Assembly: GCA_021804565.1 (NCBI GenBank)
Contig: JAJZHK010000005.1
Location: 1-64,000, forward strand
Origin: Pseudomonadota bacterium
GTDB taxonomy: Bacteria > Pseudomonadota > Gammaproteobacteria > Pseudomonadales > Moraxellaceae
Reading direction: 5' to 3'
DNA length: 64,000 nucleotides
The position numbers and the translations under genes were made by a program. Below are positions 1 through 9,576 of this stretch, in pieces. Numbering within the stretch: position 1 is the stretch's first letter; every line of letters starts with the position of its first letter. Under the pieces are notes generated by a model, which was not told where the DNA came from, did not search any database, and saw only the letters and a program-made list of their open reading frames with translations.

Positions 1-63
1 GGGGATCGAACCCCCGACCCTCTCCTTGTAAGGGAGATGCTCTCCCAGCTGAGCTAAGCACCC
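1..63 (-). tRNA. tRNA-Val (anticodon UAC), 3' end cut by the window edge
   Basis: Read on the minus strand the gene begins GGGTGCTTAGCTCAG, the usual gammaproteobacterial tRNA-Val 5' half. A TCTCC/GGAGA anticodon stem encloses a CTTACAA loop with anticodon TAC. The T-arm (GGGGGTTCGATCCCC) is complete up to base 1. The acceptor 3' strand lies outside the window. Confidence 0.95.
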
Positions 64-118
64 AACAGCGTGTGGGGGCGCATTATAGGGACATCCACAG
101 GCATGTCAACGATTATTT

Positions 119-613
119 TCAAGCCTCGACGATATCGACACGGCAACCCGGACGCACCCATTCGAAAAGATCGATCATGTCCTCATCGTGCAGCCGTATA
201 CAGCCATGCGACCTCGGCACCCCCACCGGTTCGCTGGGCGGGGTCGCATGGATATAGATGTATCGACGCATGCTATCGACCTGACGCCAGCGATTGAAAC
301 CCGGCTGCAGGCCGCTCAGCCAGAGAATACGTGTCAGTATCCAGTCGCGCTCAGGATACTGTACGGCCAGTTCAGGCGACCAAATCTCTCCGGTCGGCCG
401 GCGTCCGATGAACACACTGCCCACAGCGCACCCTGCGCCTATGCAGGCACGCACCTGATGCCAGCCCCGTGGGGTCTGCTGGCTGCCCTGCTGCTCACCC
501 AGGCCACGCAGCGCGGTGGAACAGGCACTGATGCGCACACTACGGCCTGCCTCTATCCAGTGCAAGGTCTGATCAGACGCGCGCACCCGTAAATAGCGAT
601 CCTGGCCGCTCAC
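119..613 (-). CDS. L,D-transpeptidase (YkuD family), probable peptidoglycan-modifying enzyme
   Basis: A 164-residue protein ending in the YkuD signature SHGCIRL, with His136 and catalytic Cys138 and the downstream Arg140. Enzymes of this family form or exchange peptidoglycan cross-links or attach proteins to meso-diaminopimelate. No signal peptide or LysM domain is visible, so either the true start is elsewhere, export is unusual, or it belongs to the small cytoplasmic-looking YkuD subfamily. Translation starts at a GTG that overlaps the stop of the upstream LOG-family gene (GTGA), so the two genes are translationally coupled. Confidence 0.82.
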   Translation of the reverse strand: MSGQDRYLRVRASDQTLHWIEAGRSVRISACSTALRGLGEQQGSQQTPRGWHQVRACIGAGCAVGSVFIGRRPTGEIWSPELAVQYPERDWILTRILWLSGLQPGFNRWRQVDSMRRYIYIHATPPSEPVGVPRSHGCIRLHDEDMIDLFEWVRPGCRVDIVEA

Positions 614-1263
614 GCGTCACCCTCCTGCTGATAGGAGCGGTAATGATGGCCGATGATGTGCATGGCCTCCTCGGCCGTATCGACCAGCTGAAACAAAGAC
701 AGGTCTTCAGCGGCGATACAACCCTGCATCAACACCGTCTGCTGCAGCCAGTCCAGGAGGCCCTGCCAATACTCACGACCGATCATGACGATAGGAAAGG
801 GTTCGATTTTTTCCGTCTGGATGAGCGTCACGGCCTCAAACAGCTCATCCAGTGTCCCCATGCCCCCGGGAAAAATGGCAAAGGCGATGGCGTGCTTGAT
901 AAACATGAATTTACGCACGAAGAAATAACGAAAGCTGAGACCCAGCTCCTGATAGGGATTAGGGCGCTGCTCAGCGGGCAGGGTGATATTGAGGCCTATC
1001 GACAGCCGGCCGTGGCCTTGGGCGCCTTTGTTACCCGCTTCCATGATGCCAGGACCGCCGCCGGTGATCACCGGGATCCCGGCTTGTGCCAGCATGCGCG
1101 CCAACGACTCCGCCTGTTGATAGTAGGGACTTTGCGCAGGCAGGCGGGCGCTGCCAAAAATATTCACCGCCGCCCCCACCTTGGCGAGGTGCTCGATGCC
1201 ATCGACCAACTCAGACTGTATGCGCAAGACGCGCCAAGCCTCGGGCATTTTCTTGTCGAACAT
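610..1263 (-). CDS. LOG-family (TIGR00730) nucleotide hydrolase, cytokinin riboside 5'-monophosphate phosphoribohydrolase-like
   Basis: A 217-residue Rossmann-type protein with both family signatures: GGGPGIMEAGNKGA in the middle and PGGMGTLDELFEA in the C-terminal half. Characterised members split N6-modified AMP into base and ribose 5-phosphate; many bacterial ones have no assigned physiological role. The length is a little above the roughly 190 residues of the shortest members because of an N-terminal extension. The ATG start is followed by an ordinary reading frame, and the 3' end overlaps the L,D-transpeptidase gene by four bases. The enzyme class is secure; the substrate is inferred from the family. 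Confidence 0.85.
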   Translation of the reverse strand: MFDKKMPEAWRVLRIQSELVDGIEHLAKVGAAVNIFGSARLPAQSPYYQQAESLARMLAQAGIPVITGGGPGIMEAGNKGAQGHGRLSIGLNITLPAEQRPNPYQELGLSFRYFFVRKFMFIKHAIAFAIFPGGMGTLDELFEAVTLIQTEKIEPFPIVMIGREYWQGLLDWLQQTVLMQGCIAAEDLSLFQLVDTAEEAMHIIGHHYRSYQQEGDA

Positions 1264-1314
1264 GCCACCTACTCCACTCTCGCTCTGACCTGCACAGTCT
1301 AGCTGAAGATCAAC

Positions 1315-1611
1315 TCAGTGCAGCAGACGAGCCTCGCCACCCTCACCTTGCAGCATCCGCCTTTGCAACTCACCGGCGGCCTGCAAGCCTGCCGCGATCA
1401 TGGCCTGGGTGACAGCACCCAAATGCTCTCCTAACAAGAGCTGGGCGTCGGGAGAAAACTGCATGCGCAACAGCGGCTCGGTCGTCGCCAAGGACTCTTC
1501 CTGCGGCTCGCGCCGCAACTCGATCTGGCCTGGCGCGACTTCAACGATTTCAAGCCAGGACGATGCGTTCTCTTCTTTCAGCAAAATCAGGCACTCCTGA
1601 ACGATTACCAC
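1315..1611 (-). CDS. Small conserved-type protein of unknown function (98 aa)
   Basis: I do not recognise a domain. The product is short, acidic and soluble, begins [11 protein letters not shown], and has an amphipathic C-terminal half rich in Ala, Leu and Gln. Translation would begin at a GTG overlapping the preceding gene by seven bases, which, with the shared strand and codon use, makes it a credible member of the topA-linked group. From memory, Pseudomonas also has small uncharacterised genes between topA and lexA, so this may be a lineage marker. No function is proposed. Confidence 0.6.
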   Translation of the reverse strand: MVIVQECLILLKEENASSWLEIVEVAPGQIELRREPQEESLATTEPLLRMQFSPDAQLLLGEHLGAVTQAMIAAGLQAAGELQRRMLQGEGGEARLLH

Positions 1612-2123
1612 TCCTGCATCTGCTGTCGCCCAGCCTCAATAGCCGCACGCAAGGCCCGCCACCACTGGCTGAGACGATCGAAGCCCGGACCTCGGGACTC
1701 TTGCGCCGTCGCGATCATGGCAGGTGCAGATGGCCGGGTATCCTTACCATTTTCGGCGGGGGGTACACGTAAAGACGACCACGCTTCCTGCAGGTCATGC
1801 AAATCATCACCGCGCTCTTGCCAACGCTCGGACAAGGTGATCAACTCCGGTGCGACGATATCCGCCGCCTTGAGCATACGCTCAAGATCGGCCAGATCCC
1901 GCGGCCTGTCCAGCTTGTAAAACTCCGCCAGCTCAGCCAAAAAAGACAACCAGGCCAATTCCAGGTGGAGCAGCACCGACTCCTGATAGGATATAGCCCA
2001 GGCCTCGCGATTGAAACGCTCTTCGTCAGTTTGCAGAGCTGCCCAGGCCTCTAGATGCAGCTGTGCATGATAAAGTTTCTCTGCCGTACGCCCTATCGAC
2101 GCCTGACGCCTTGCCCTGTTCAT
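1605..2123 (-). CDS. DUF6586-like uncharacterised helical protein
   Basis: A 172-residue, largely alpha-helical soluble protein beginning MNRARRQ. I chose the ATG that forms an ATGA overlap with the topA stop over an in-frame start 30 bases upstream inside topA. Its N-terminal half (Tyr/His/Leu-rich helices about residues 15-70) resembles the DUF6586 proteins found next to topA in pseudomonads; that match is from memory and unverified. The C-terminal third ends in a Trp/Arg/Gln-rich helix. Overlaps on both sides indicate one transcript with topA. Function unknown. Confidence 0.6.
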   Translation of the reverse strand: MNRARRQASIGRTAEKLYHAQLHLEAWAALQTDEERFNREAWAISYQESVLLHLELAWLSFLAELAEFYKLDRPRDLADLERMLKAADIVAPELITLSERWQERGDDLHDLQEAWSSLRVPPAENGKDTRPSAPAMIATAQESRGPGFDRLSQWWRALRAAIEAGRQQMQEW

Positions 2124-4720
2124 GCCGTCCTCCCGCTCCGGCTGACCTGCCACTGCCCATCTCGATAGTGGGCCTGCCAGCCGGTGGCCTTGCCTTGCTC
2201 CTCACTCGCCACATACTGCTCGCGCGTTTTCCGCGAAAACTTGAGTACCGCCGGTCGACCCTCAGGATCAAACTCAGGTGCATCCAGAAGATAAGCGTAT
2301 TTCGGATCCAGCTGCGCGGCGACCGAACGCAAGTCACTGACACTGGGGGCCCGCGTCTCGCGATGCTTAGGAAAGGTGCTGGCGGCGAGAAAAAGGCCGG
2401 CCGCGCCATCACGCAGCAGAAAATGGTCATCGGCACGCGCACAGCGCAAATGCGGCAAGGCGATGGGCGCAGATTTGGGCGGCGCCGCCTCGCCATTGCG
2501 CAGCAGCTTGCGGGTGTTACCACAGCTGGCCGAGGTGCAGGCGAAGTACTTGCCGAAGCGGCCGGTCTTCAGCTGCATTTCGCTGCCGCACTTGTCACAG
2601 ACCAAAACCGGTCCGTCGTAGCCTTTGAGACGAAAATGTCCGGTTTCGACGACATAACCGTTGCAGTCTGGGTTGTTGCCGCAAACATGCAGCTTACGAT
2701 GCTCATCGATGAGGTAGGAGGTCATCGCCGCCTGACAGACCGGGCAACGACGCTTGGCGCGCAGCTCACGGGACTCGCCCTCTTCATCGCTATCGTCGAT
2801 CGCCAGCACTTCATCGCCGGGCAACAGATTGATGGTGCCCTTGCAGCGCTCTTTAGGCGGCAAGGCATAACCTGAGCATCCAAGAAAAACCCCGGTCGCC
2901 GCCGTTCTGATCATCATCGGACGCGCACAGATGGGGCAAGGAATATCAGTGGCCGTCGGCAGATTGCGGCGCATCCCCTCGGCATCAGCCGCCTTGCGCA
3001 GCCGTTGACGAAAATCGCTATAGAAGTCGTCGAGCACCTTTTCCCAGTGCATCTGCCCCTTGGCAATCTTGTCCAGCTCATCTTCCAGATGAGCGGTGAA
3101 GTCATAGTCCAGCAAATTGGTGAAGCTCTCCACCAGGCGATCGGTGACTATTTCGCCCATTTTCTCGGCATAAAAGCGCTTTTGCTCGACTTTGACATAG
3201 CCACGCTCCTGTATCGTCGAGATGATGGCTGCGTAGGTCGACGGCCGGCCTATGCCACGCTTTTCCAGTTCCCTGACCAGGGTGGCTTCGGTGTACCGCG
3301 GTGTCGGCTTGGTAAAGTGCTGGCTGGGCAAGAGCTCGCGCAGCGTGAGCCGCTCGCCGGCCGCAATATCGGGCAGCGTCACTTCTTCTTTATCACGTTG
3401 TGCGGGTGGCAGGATGCGGGTAAAACCATCGAACTTGAGGATACGACCGCGCGCCTTGAGTTCGAACACATCCGCCTGCACCGTCAAGGTACTCGACAGA
3501 TATTGCGCATCTGGCATCTGACACGCGACAAACTGCCGCCAGATCAGTTCATACAATCGCTCGGCGTCGCGCTCCAAGCCGCTCACCGTGCCCGGCTCGG
3601 CGAACACCTCCGAGGGGCGTATGGCCTCATGAGCCTCCTGGGCATTGTCAGAGGCCACGTAGCTGACAGGTTTTTCGGGCACATAAGCGGCGCCCAGATG
3701 CTCAAGTATATATTGACGACAAGCGCTGACGGCATCGACGCTGAGATTGGTCGAATCGGTACGCATATAGGTGATATGCCCGGCCTCGTACAGACGCTGC
3801 GCCAGTGTCATGGTTTTTTTGACCGAGAAACCCAGACGTGTACTGGCCGCCTGCTGCAGGGTCGAGGTGATAAAAGGTGCGGCAGGACGCGTACGGGTCG
3901 GCTTATCCTCACGCTGAGCAACCTGATACTCAGCCTGCCGCAGGCGCTCGAGCGCCACCTCCACCTGCGCTTTGCTGAGCGGACGAAAAGCCTGCTTGCC
4001 TTCCTTGGTCACCTGCAGACGTAAAGCATCACCGGCCTCGCCACGGGTGTCGGCATGAACCTCCCAGTACTCTTCCGGTACAAAAGCGCCGATCTCGCGC
4101 TCACGCTCGACGATCAAGCGTACCGCCACGGACTGCACGCGGCCGGCCGAAAGGCCGCGCGCCAGCTTTTCCCAGAGCAGGGGGGAGACCATGAAGCCGA
4201 CCACCCGGTCGAGAAAGCGCCGCGCCTGCTGCGCGTCGACACGATCCTGGTTCAGGCGCCCCGGGTGGCGAAAGGCTTCGGTGATGGCGTTTTTGGTAAT
4301 TTCATTGAAAACCACCCGCTGATAGCGCTCACGGTCGCCGCCGATGACCTCACGCAAATGCCAGGCGATGGCCTCTCCCTCACGATCCAAGTCGGTGGCC
4401 AGGTAGATGGTATCGGCTTCTTGGGCCAGGCGACGCAACTCTTCAACCACCTTCTCCTTGCCCGGAAGAATCTGGTAGTGCGCCTTCCAGTGGTCCTCGG
4501 GATCCACCCCCATACGCGCCACCAGGGCTCGCTGCGCTTTCAGCTCCGGCGACAAGTCAGCGGGTGCCGCCTTCCTGGGCGTGGACTTCTCGCCCTGGCC
4601 ACTGACCGGCAGATCACGCACATGACCGACACTCGAGCGCACAACGTATTGTGAACCGAGGTATTTATTGATGGTCTTGGCCTTGGCCGGGGACTCGACG
4701 ATAACGAGAGACTTTCCCAT
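2120..4720 (-). CDS. topA: DNA topoisomerase I (omega protein)
   Basis: An 866-residue type IA topoisomerase that relaxes negative supercoils. The N-terminal TOPRIM domain ([20 protein letters not shown]) carries the acidic DLDREGE cluster (residues 110-116). The catalytic tyrosine is Tyr318 in ITYMRTDST. The [17 protein letters not shown] segment is typical of the central domain. Three C-terminal zinc ribbons follow, with Cys pairs CPIC, CPVC and CDKC, and then a basic tail. Length matches the gammaproteobacterial enzyme. It heads a run of overlapping minus-strand genes with the two small genes downstream. Confidence 0.98.
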   Translation of the reverse strand: MGKSLVIVESPAKAKTINKYLGSQYVVRSSVGHVRDLPVSGQGEKSTPRKAAPADLSPELKAQRALVARMGVDPEDHWKAHYQILPGKEKVVEELRRLAQEADTIYLATDLDREGEAIAWHLREVIGGDRERYQRVVFNEITKNAITEAFRHPGRLNQDRVDAQQARRFLDRVVGFMVSPLLWEKLARGLSAGRVQSVAVRLIVEREREIGAFVPEEYWEVHADTRGEAGDALRLQVTKEGKQAFRPLSKAQVEVALERLRQAEYQVAQREDKPTRTRPAAPFITSTLQQAASTRLGFSVKKTMTLAQRLYEAGHITYMRTDSTNLSVDAVSACRQYILEHLGAAYVPEKPVSYVASDNAQEAHEAIRPSEVFAEPGTVSGLERDAERLYELIWRQFVACQMPDAQYLSSTLTVQADVFELKARGRILKFDGFTRILPPAQRDKEEVTLPDIAAGERLTLRELLPSQHFTKPTPRYTEATLVRELEKRGIGRPSTYAAIISTIQERGYVKVEQKRFYAEKMGEIVTDRLVESFTNLLDYDFTAHLEDELDKIAKGQMHWEKVLDDFYSDFRQRLRKAADAEGMRRNLPTATDIPCPICARPMMIRTAATGVFLGCSGYALPPKERCKGTINLLPGDEVLAIDDSDEEGESRELRAKRRCPVCQAAMTSYLIDEHRKLHVCGNNPDCNGYVVETGHFRLKGYDGPVLVCDKCGSEMQLKTGRFGKYFACTSASCGNTRKLLRNGEAAPPKSAPIALPHLRCARADDHFLLRDGAAGLFLAASTFPKHRETRAPSVSDLRSVAAQLDPKYAYLLDAPEFDPEGRPAVLKFSRKTREQYVASEEQGKATGWQAHYRDGQWQVSRSGRTA

Positions 4721-4774
4721 AGATATTGTGATTCCAATCAGGCACAGGGCAAATAGGCCGCATATATAAGCAGC

Positions 4775-5221
4775 TTAACTCATGTGGTCAATAGCTGAAG
4801 ATGTAAGTTCATCGATCAGGGCTGGCAAAGGGGCCAGATCCGACGCCTCACCGCTCTCATCCCAATACACATGCAGATAGGCTGACTCACACTCCACCGC
4901 CGACAAGAGCTCAGCCCGCAGCCGCTGCAGCAGGGCCGGCACCGGCCCTGCCGGCAGAGCCTGCCAGCGCCCTTCAGCATCCCGGAGAAAGCGGCAGCGC
5001 GGCAAGGCCTGCTGCGGACAGGGCCAGCTGTAACGAGCGACCAGAGCTGGCGCCGTCGTCCACCACGCGGGAGGTTTCAGCAAACGCACCTGCCATCCGG
5101 ATTTTTGAGCTTGTTCGCGCAACCGCATGCGCCGCCTGTCTTCAGGGTGGGGTCTGAGCATCAGCCACTGGGCAACGAGGTAGAGAATGATCAGTAAGGA
5201 AACGGCCCAGGCGGCCTTCAA
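4775..5221 (-). CDS. Membrane-anchored protein of unknown function
   Basis: A 148-residue protein with one N-terminal membrane segment (about residues 4-22, AVSLLIILYLVAQWLML), a basic stretch that would be cytoplasmic, and a soluble domain with several Trp and Cys residues. No family recognised. A TTG start overlaps the upstream gene's stop by four bases (TTGA), so it is probably co-translated with the Cys-motif protein upstream. It lies between that gene and topA with no clear promoter of its own. Confidence 0.6.
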   Translation of the reverse strand: MKAAWAVSLLIILYLVAQWLMLRPHPEDRRRMRLREQAQKSGWQVRLLKPPAWWTTAPALVARYSWPCPQQALPRCRFLRDAEGRWQALPAGPVPALLQRLRAELLSAVECESAYLHVYWDESGEASDLAPLPALIDELTSSAIDHMS

Positions 5222-5898
5222 GCGCCCTCTCCCTGGTAAAAAATATGCTTGACCCTGGCCATCTGGGCATCGATGGAACTGGTCATGCTCGAAGACATAT
5301 TGAAAAAACTGAGCAAAGCCTTGGAATTGGAGTCGTTCTGAAAAGCGGCCACGACACGCTGCCAGAACGCATGGTTGACCAGTTGCAGTCGCTCATTCAT
5401 GCGCACCAAGCCTCGCAGTTCCCAATCAGGCTCACCGCCCTCGTGCATGATGAAATACTGCTTGAGCAGATAGATCGAGGCCGCACGGATGATGAATTCC
5501 TCCTGTGAAGCGAAGGGCAAGTGATTGTGTGCATTCGCCTTCAATTCAGAAAAGATAGGACAGGCACTGGTGGCCATGATGAGCCCCATCAATGCGCGCA
5601 CACCCTCCTCAAGACTGGCGCGCTTGACATATTCACGCTCGGGCGTGGTGACCTTGACCAGGGCCTTGGTGAACGAAGGCAGATGCTGAAAATCCCGCGC
5701 CACCCGATCGAGGTCGACCGCCGCCGGACAATGGCTGTACTCGTTCGCCTGCAAGGGACAGTTGGTGCAGCGATTATTTTCCAGACGCGTCCACGCCGGC
5801 GCATCGACGGCATCCTGGCGAGGATCGTAACGGCGCTCCGTATCGACCCTGTAGGTCAACTCCAGACCGTCATCAAAGGTAAAATGGTAGTCGATCAT
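5218..5898 (-). CDS. Uncharacterised cysteine-motif protein (DUF6901-like)
   Basis: A 226-residue soluble protein. The N-terminal part opens with a beta-rich 'YHFTFDDGLELTY' segment, followed by a Cys cluster (NRCTNCPL then HCPAAVDL, about residues 43-65) that could bind a metal. A mainly helical C-terminal domain follows. I associate this layout with the DUF6901 family from memory; the assignment is tentative. The gene is divergent from lexA and shares the 223-bp intergenic region, but the SOS box lies close to lexA, so SOS control of this gene is not implied. Confidence 0.6.
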   Translation of the reverse strand: MIDYHFTFDDGLELTYRVDTERRYDPRQDAVDAPAWTRLENNRCTNCPLQANEYSHCPAAVDLDRVARDFQHLPSFTKALVKVTTPEREYVKRASLEEGVRALMGLIMATSACPIFSELKANAHNHLPFASQEEFIIRAASIYLLKQYFIMHEGGEPDWELRGLVRMNERLQLVNHAFWQRVVAAFQNDSNSKALLSFFNMSSSMTSSIDAQMARVKHIFYQGEGA

Positions 5899-6055
5899 GT
5901 CGCCTCGTCCTCAAACTCAAGCATGTGCATTAAGGTAGCTGATAACGTCGACTGTCACCAGCGAGATGCAGCAGCAAGTTCGACAATGCGAACGATGACG
6001 CCTTTCTTTGATCTTTACACCTCGTCAGCCACGATCGACCATAAGCGCCAAACAA

Positions 6056-6071
6056 CTGTACATGAGTTCAG
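6056..6071 (+). promoter_or_regulatory. SOS (LexA) box upstream of lexA
   Basis: The sequence CTGTACATGAGTTCAG fits CTG-N10-CAG exactly. It sits 51 bp upstream of the lexA start and overlaps where the -35 of a promoter with a TATAGA -10 (6078-6083) would lie, the classic layout for LexA autorepression. Confidence 0.8.
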
Positions 6072-6121
6072 TCATTCTATAGACTGTGCTTCTTACCTCG
6101 CCATGCCCTACGGAGCCCGCC

Positions 6122-6760
6122 ATGCGTCAGCTTACCTTGCGTCAGGCTGAGATTCTGGAATTCATACGCGACAATCTTGAACGTGACGGCATCCCGCCGA
6201 CGCGAGCAGAAATCGCCCTGCGCTTCGGCTTCAACTCACGTACCGCCGCTGTTGATCATCTGCGCGCTTTGGAAAGAAAAGGCTATATCCATCTTTACCC
6301 TGACCGCTCGCGCGGCATACAGCTGTTAATGACCGACCCGGAGCCAGCGCAGCCGCCTGACGAACAGGACATCGAGTGGATCCCGCTCATTGGGCAGGTG
6401 GCCGCTGGACTGCCCATTGAAGCCATCGAACAGCATGATGAGAAGGTTCCTCTCCCGAAAGGGCTTTTTGCCACATCACCGACGTTTCTCCTGCGCGTGC
6501 GTGGCGACTCGATGAAAGATGCAGGCATTCTTGAAGGCGATCTCATCGCCGTCTACAAGACCTCGATCGCCCGCAAGGGACAAATCGTTGTCGCCCGTAT
6601 CGACGAAGAGGTCACGGTCAAATACCTCGACTATGAGAACGGCATCCCCAAACTGTTGCCGGCCAACGCCGCCTACCAGCCCATGCTCATCACCAGTGAG
6701 AAGCTGGTCATTGAAGGCGTCTATGTCGGATTGATACGGCATGCCCCCTTCAGCATCTGA
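6122..6760 (+). CDS. lexA: LexA, SOS-response repressor and self-cleaving protease
   Basis: A 212-residue protein with an N-terminal winged-helix DNA-binding domain (MRQLTLRQAEILEFIRDN onwards) and a C-terminal S24 protease domain. The cleavage site is Ala95-Gly96 (VAAGLP), and the catalytic dyad is Ser130 (GDSM) and Lys167 (EVTVKYL), 37 residues apart as in E. coli. I chose the ATG at 6122, preceded by GGAG, rather than ATGs upstream. Transcription is probably autorepressed through the CTG-N10-CAG box. The last 20 bases overlap the next gene, so LexA and the flavoprotein are likely co-transcribed; no sulA follows. Confidence 0.97.
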   Translation: MRQLTLRQAEILEFIRDNLERDGIPPTRAEIALRFGFNSRTAAVDHLRALERKGYIHLYPDRSRGIQLLMTDPEPAQPPDEQDIEWIPLIGQVAAGLPIEAIEQHDEKVPLPKGLFATSPTFLLRVRGDSMKDAGILEGDLIAVYKTSIARKGQIVVARIDEEVTVKYLDYENGIPKLLPANAAYQPMLITSEKLVIEGVYVGLIRHAPFSI

Positions 6761-7976
6761 ACGCAGCGCCCTGGTCATAGGCTGCGGTGCCGCCGGCCTG
6801 ATGGCCGCCGACCTGCTCAGCCGTGCGGGCTGTCGGGTGACTGCTATCGACCATATGCCCAGCGCTGCGCGCAAACTGCTGCGTGCCGGCATCGGCGGAC
6901 TGAACGTCACCCACAGTGAACCCCTCGAGCGTTTCCTCGAGCGCTACCAGACCGACTACCCTCCCCTGCTCACGGCGATACGCAGCTTTGGTCCGCAGCA
7001 GCTCATCGAGTTTCTCCATGAACTGGGCGTCGATACGTTTGTCGGCAGCTCGGGCCGTGTCTTTCCTAGCACGATGAAAGCATCCCCACTCTTACGCGCC
7101 TGGAAAGCCCGGCTCGCCACACAAGGCGTCAACTGGCTGCTCGGTCACCGCTGGCTGGGACGCAATGAGCAGGGAGGACATCGGCTGCAAAATACCGTCG
7201 GACAGCACCTCGACCTGCACGCCGATATCTGCATACTCGCTCTGGGCGGGGCCAGCTGGCCGCGCTTGGGCACCGACGGCCACTGGAGCGCACATATGCC
7301 ACAAGCCTGCGCGCCTTTTGCAGCCAGCAATGTCGGCGTCGAGATCGAGCTCACGAGCAGCTGGCAGCATCATCGTGGCGCAGCCTTGAAAGACTGTCGA
7401 GTCAACATCGCAGGACTCAGCCAGCGCGGTGACCTGCTGATGAGCACCTACGGGCTCGAAGGTGGCGCCATCTACGCCTTGTCACCCGCCCTACGCCAAG
7501 CCCTCGCCGAAACGGGCTCAGCCACGATCGAGCTCGACCTGCGTCCGCAACTGAGCAGCGCCGACCTGTTACGCAAGCTGCAGGCACAGGCGAGCAAAAC
7601 CAGCCTCAGCAACCGCTGGCGCAAAGCCGGTCTGCGTGCGGTCGAAATGGACCTCGTGCGCGATCACCTCGATCGCGCACTGTGGAAAGATGACGCCCAG
7701 GTGGTCGCTTGTCTGAAAGCCCTGCGCCTGCAGGTCAGCGCTCTGCGCCCCCTGGCGGAAGCCATCAGCTGCAGCGGTGGCGTTCGCGCCAGCAGCCTGG
7801 ATGAAAACTTCATGCTCAAATCCTGGCCCGGGGTTTTCTGCGCCGGGGAGATGTTGAACTTCGATGCTCCGACCGGAGGCTATCTGCTGACAGCAGCATG
7901 GGCCAGCGCGCACGCCGCCGCCCACGCCGCCTTGGCCTGGTCAGCGCAGATGCGGGCTGGCCGCGAGGGTCTGTAG
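6741..7976 (+). CDS. NAD(P)/FAD-dependent flavoprotein, HI0933/YhiN superfamily (PP_4765 type)
   Basis: A 411-residue protein with an N-terminal dinucleotide-binding motif (ALVIGCGAAGLMAADLL) followed by ARKLLRAGIGGLNVTHSEP, the signature of the PP_4765-type branch of the HI0933 flavoproteins. A C-terminal FAD-binding segment is also present (CAGEMLNFDAPTGGYLLTAAWAS). Substrate and role are unknown for the family. It overlaps the end of lexA, so it may be expressed under SOS control. Its 3' end converges on and overlaps the SppA-like gene by 36 bases. Confidence 0.85.
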   Translation: MPPSASERSALVIGCGAAGLMAADLLSRAGCRVTAIDHMPSAARKLLRAGIGGLNVTHSEPLERFLERYQTDYPPLLTAIRSFGPQQLIEFLHELGVDTFVGSSGRVFPSTMKASPLLRAWKARLATQGVNWLLGHRWLGRNEQGGHRLQNTVGQHLDLHADICILALGGASWPRLGTDGHWSAHMPQACAPFAASNVGVEIELTSSWQHHRGAALKDCRVNIAGLSQRGDLLMSTYGLEGGAIYALSPALRQALAETGSATIELDLRPQLSSADLLRKLQAQASKTSLSNRWRKAGLRAVEMDLVRDHLDRALWKDDAQVVACLKALRLQVSALRPLAEAISCSGGVRASSLDENFMLKSWPGVFCAGEMLNFDAPTGGYLLTAAWASAHAAAHAALAWSAQMRAGREGL

Positions 7977-8912
7977 ACCGGCAAAAACACCTTCGGCAGC
8001 GCTCAGACCCATCTTCTTGGCGGCCTGGTCAAAAGGATTGCCCTCATGGGTAAAGTTGACCAGATTGGGCGCATGCACGATCTGCCTGGCGACATCAGCA
8101 GCACTGCCAAAACCATCGGCCAAACCCAATTGCACCGCCTGGTCACCGGTCCAAAACAGACCGGAAAAGGTATTGGCATCGACATGCAGACGCTGGCCAC
8201 GCCCTTCACGCACAGCGGCGATGAATTGTTGGTGCACCTGCTCGAGCACGGCGCGCAGATAGGCCTGTTCATCCGGCTTGACCGCCGAGAAGGGATCGCC
8301 TATCGCCTTATGGGTGCCTGCCGTCAGAACTCGCCGCTCGACACCGAGCTTTTGCAAGGCCTGGGGGAAACCAAAGCCGTCCATGATGACGCCGATCGAA
8401 CCGACGATACTGGCTGGACTGACATAGATCTCATCGGCAGCCGCAGCGATATAGTAGGCCCCCGAGGCGCCGATATCGCCGATCACCGCATAGACCTTGC
8501 GCTGCGGGTGCTCACGCCGCAAACGGCGAATCTCGCGATAGACCTGATCGGCCTGCACCGGGCTACCGCCCGGGCTATCGATCTTGAGGATGACGGCCTT
8601 GCAGTGTGGATCAGCAAAAGCATCATCGAGACCGGCGATGATGTGATCAGCGCTGGCATCGGCATGATCGGCAATGACCCCATCGACATTGATGACGGCA
8701 CTGAAATCCTGCCCCAGGCTGCCACTCTCCAGCCGTTTCGGCAACAAGCTGCCAACGATCAGCACGAGCAGAAAGATATAGACCAGCCGAAAAAAAATTC
8801 TCCAGCGACGCGCCCGACGCTGCTCAGCCAGCAGGGCCATGGCGACACGCTCCAACCCACCGACAGGAATACTTTCCTGGTCGGACTGATGACCCCATGC
8901 ATCACGACTCAT
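7941..8912 (-). CDS. sppA: Signal peptide peptidase SppA-like, S49 family, short single-domain form
   Basis: A 323-residue inner-membrane serine protease expected to degrade leftover signal peptides. One transmembrane segment lies at about residues 41-56, followed by a periplasmic S49 domain with Ser150 (GDIGASGAYY) and Lys202 (GTHKAIGDPF). The 52-residue spacing equals that of the Ser/Lys dyad of Bacillus SppA. The length matches the half-size enzyme, not the double-domain E. coli SppA. It follows the HAD phosphatase by seven bases, in the order rluC-HAD-sppA common in gammaproteobacteria. Confidence 0.9.
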   Translation of the reverse strand: MSRDAWGHQSDQESIPVGGLERVAMALLAEQRRARRWRIFFRLVYIFLLVLIVGSLLPKRLESGSLGQDFSAVINVDGVIADHADASADHIIAGLDDAFADPHCKAVILKIDSPGGSPVQADQVYREIRRLRREHPQRKVYAVIGDIGASGAYYIAAAADEIYVSPASIVGSIGVIMDGFGFPQALQKLGVERRVLTAGTHKAIGDPFSAVKPDEQAYLRAVLEQVHQQFIAAVREGRGQRLHVDANTFSGLFWTGDQAVQLGLADGFGSAADVARQIVHAPNLVNFTHEGNPFDQAAKKMGLSAAEGVFAGLQTLAASPHLR

Positions 8913-8919
8913 GATCTGA

Positions 8920-9576
8920 TTATCCCCCGCCTACAGCGTCCAGCAGATAGTGACGCAAACTCCGCATGGAATCCAGTACGCAAAGTGGCTTTTCCGCCAG
9001 CAGCAGCTGCCGCTCGTGCGCGCCCCAGCTCACACCGATAGCCGGCATACCGGCCGCCCGCGCCATCGCCAGATCGTAACAGGTGTCGCCGACCATGATC
9101 GCCGACTCAGGCTCATGCCCAAGGGCATCGAGGATGTCGTAAAGCATGCGCGGATCCGGCTTGGAAGCGCTTTCATCGGCGCAACGGCTGACCCGAAAAT
9201 AGGCTGCGACGTCCTGCTCCTGCATGACCCGATCGAGCCCACGGCGACTTTTACCGGTGGCCACCGCCAAGTCGACCTGAGGATGCAGGGCGCTGAGCAA
9301 GTCCCGCGCCCCCTCGTAGAGACCGGCCTGACCACCATCGCCGGCGACAAAACGGCGCGCGTAGGCCGCGATCAGGTCCTGCCGCTGCTGTTCGCTGCTG
9401 GCGGGAAACAGGATGCCCATCGCCACATCCAGGCTTAAACCTATGATGTGCAAAATTGCCGCCGGTTCGGGCACCGCCATGGCGCAGTCCTGGGCGGCCA
9501 AACGCAAGGTCTGCACGATCTGCGCGGTCGAGTCCATCAAGGTCCCGTCCCAATCAAAAATCAGCAAGCGCTTCAT
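8920..9576 (-). CDS. HAD-family hydrolase, phosphoglycolate-phosphatase-like
   Basis: A 218-residue HAD-IA protein. Motif I is FDWDGTLMDS at the N-terminus (nucleophile Asp in DWDGT), motif II is VATGKS, and the last motif is MVGDTCYDLAMARAAG. The helical cap between motifs I and II is typical of phosphoglycolate phosphatase relatives, but the substrate cannot be read. The ATG overlaps the rluC stop (ATGA), which marks translational coupling with the pseudouridine synthase. Confidence 0.85.
   Translation of the reverse strand: MKRLLIFDWDGTLMDSTAQIVQTLRLAAQDCAMAVPEPAAILHIIGLSLDVAMGILFPASSEQQRQDLIAAYARRFVAGDGGQAGLYEGARDLLSALHPQVDLAVATGKSRRGLDRVMQEQDVAAYFRVSRCADESASKPDPRMLYDILDALGHEPESAIMVGDTCYDLAMARAAGMPAIGVSWGAHERQLLLAEKPLCVLDSMRSLRHYLLDAVGGG

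Noticed and set aside
3005-4024. Open frame of 339 codons antisense to topA
   Set aside because: Shadow of topA; no family features.
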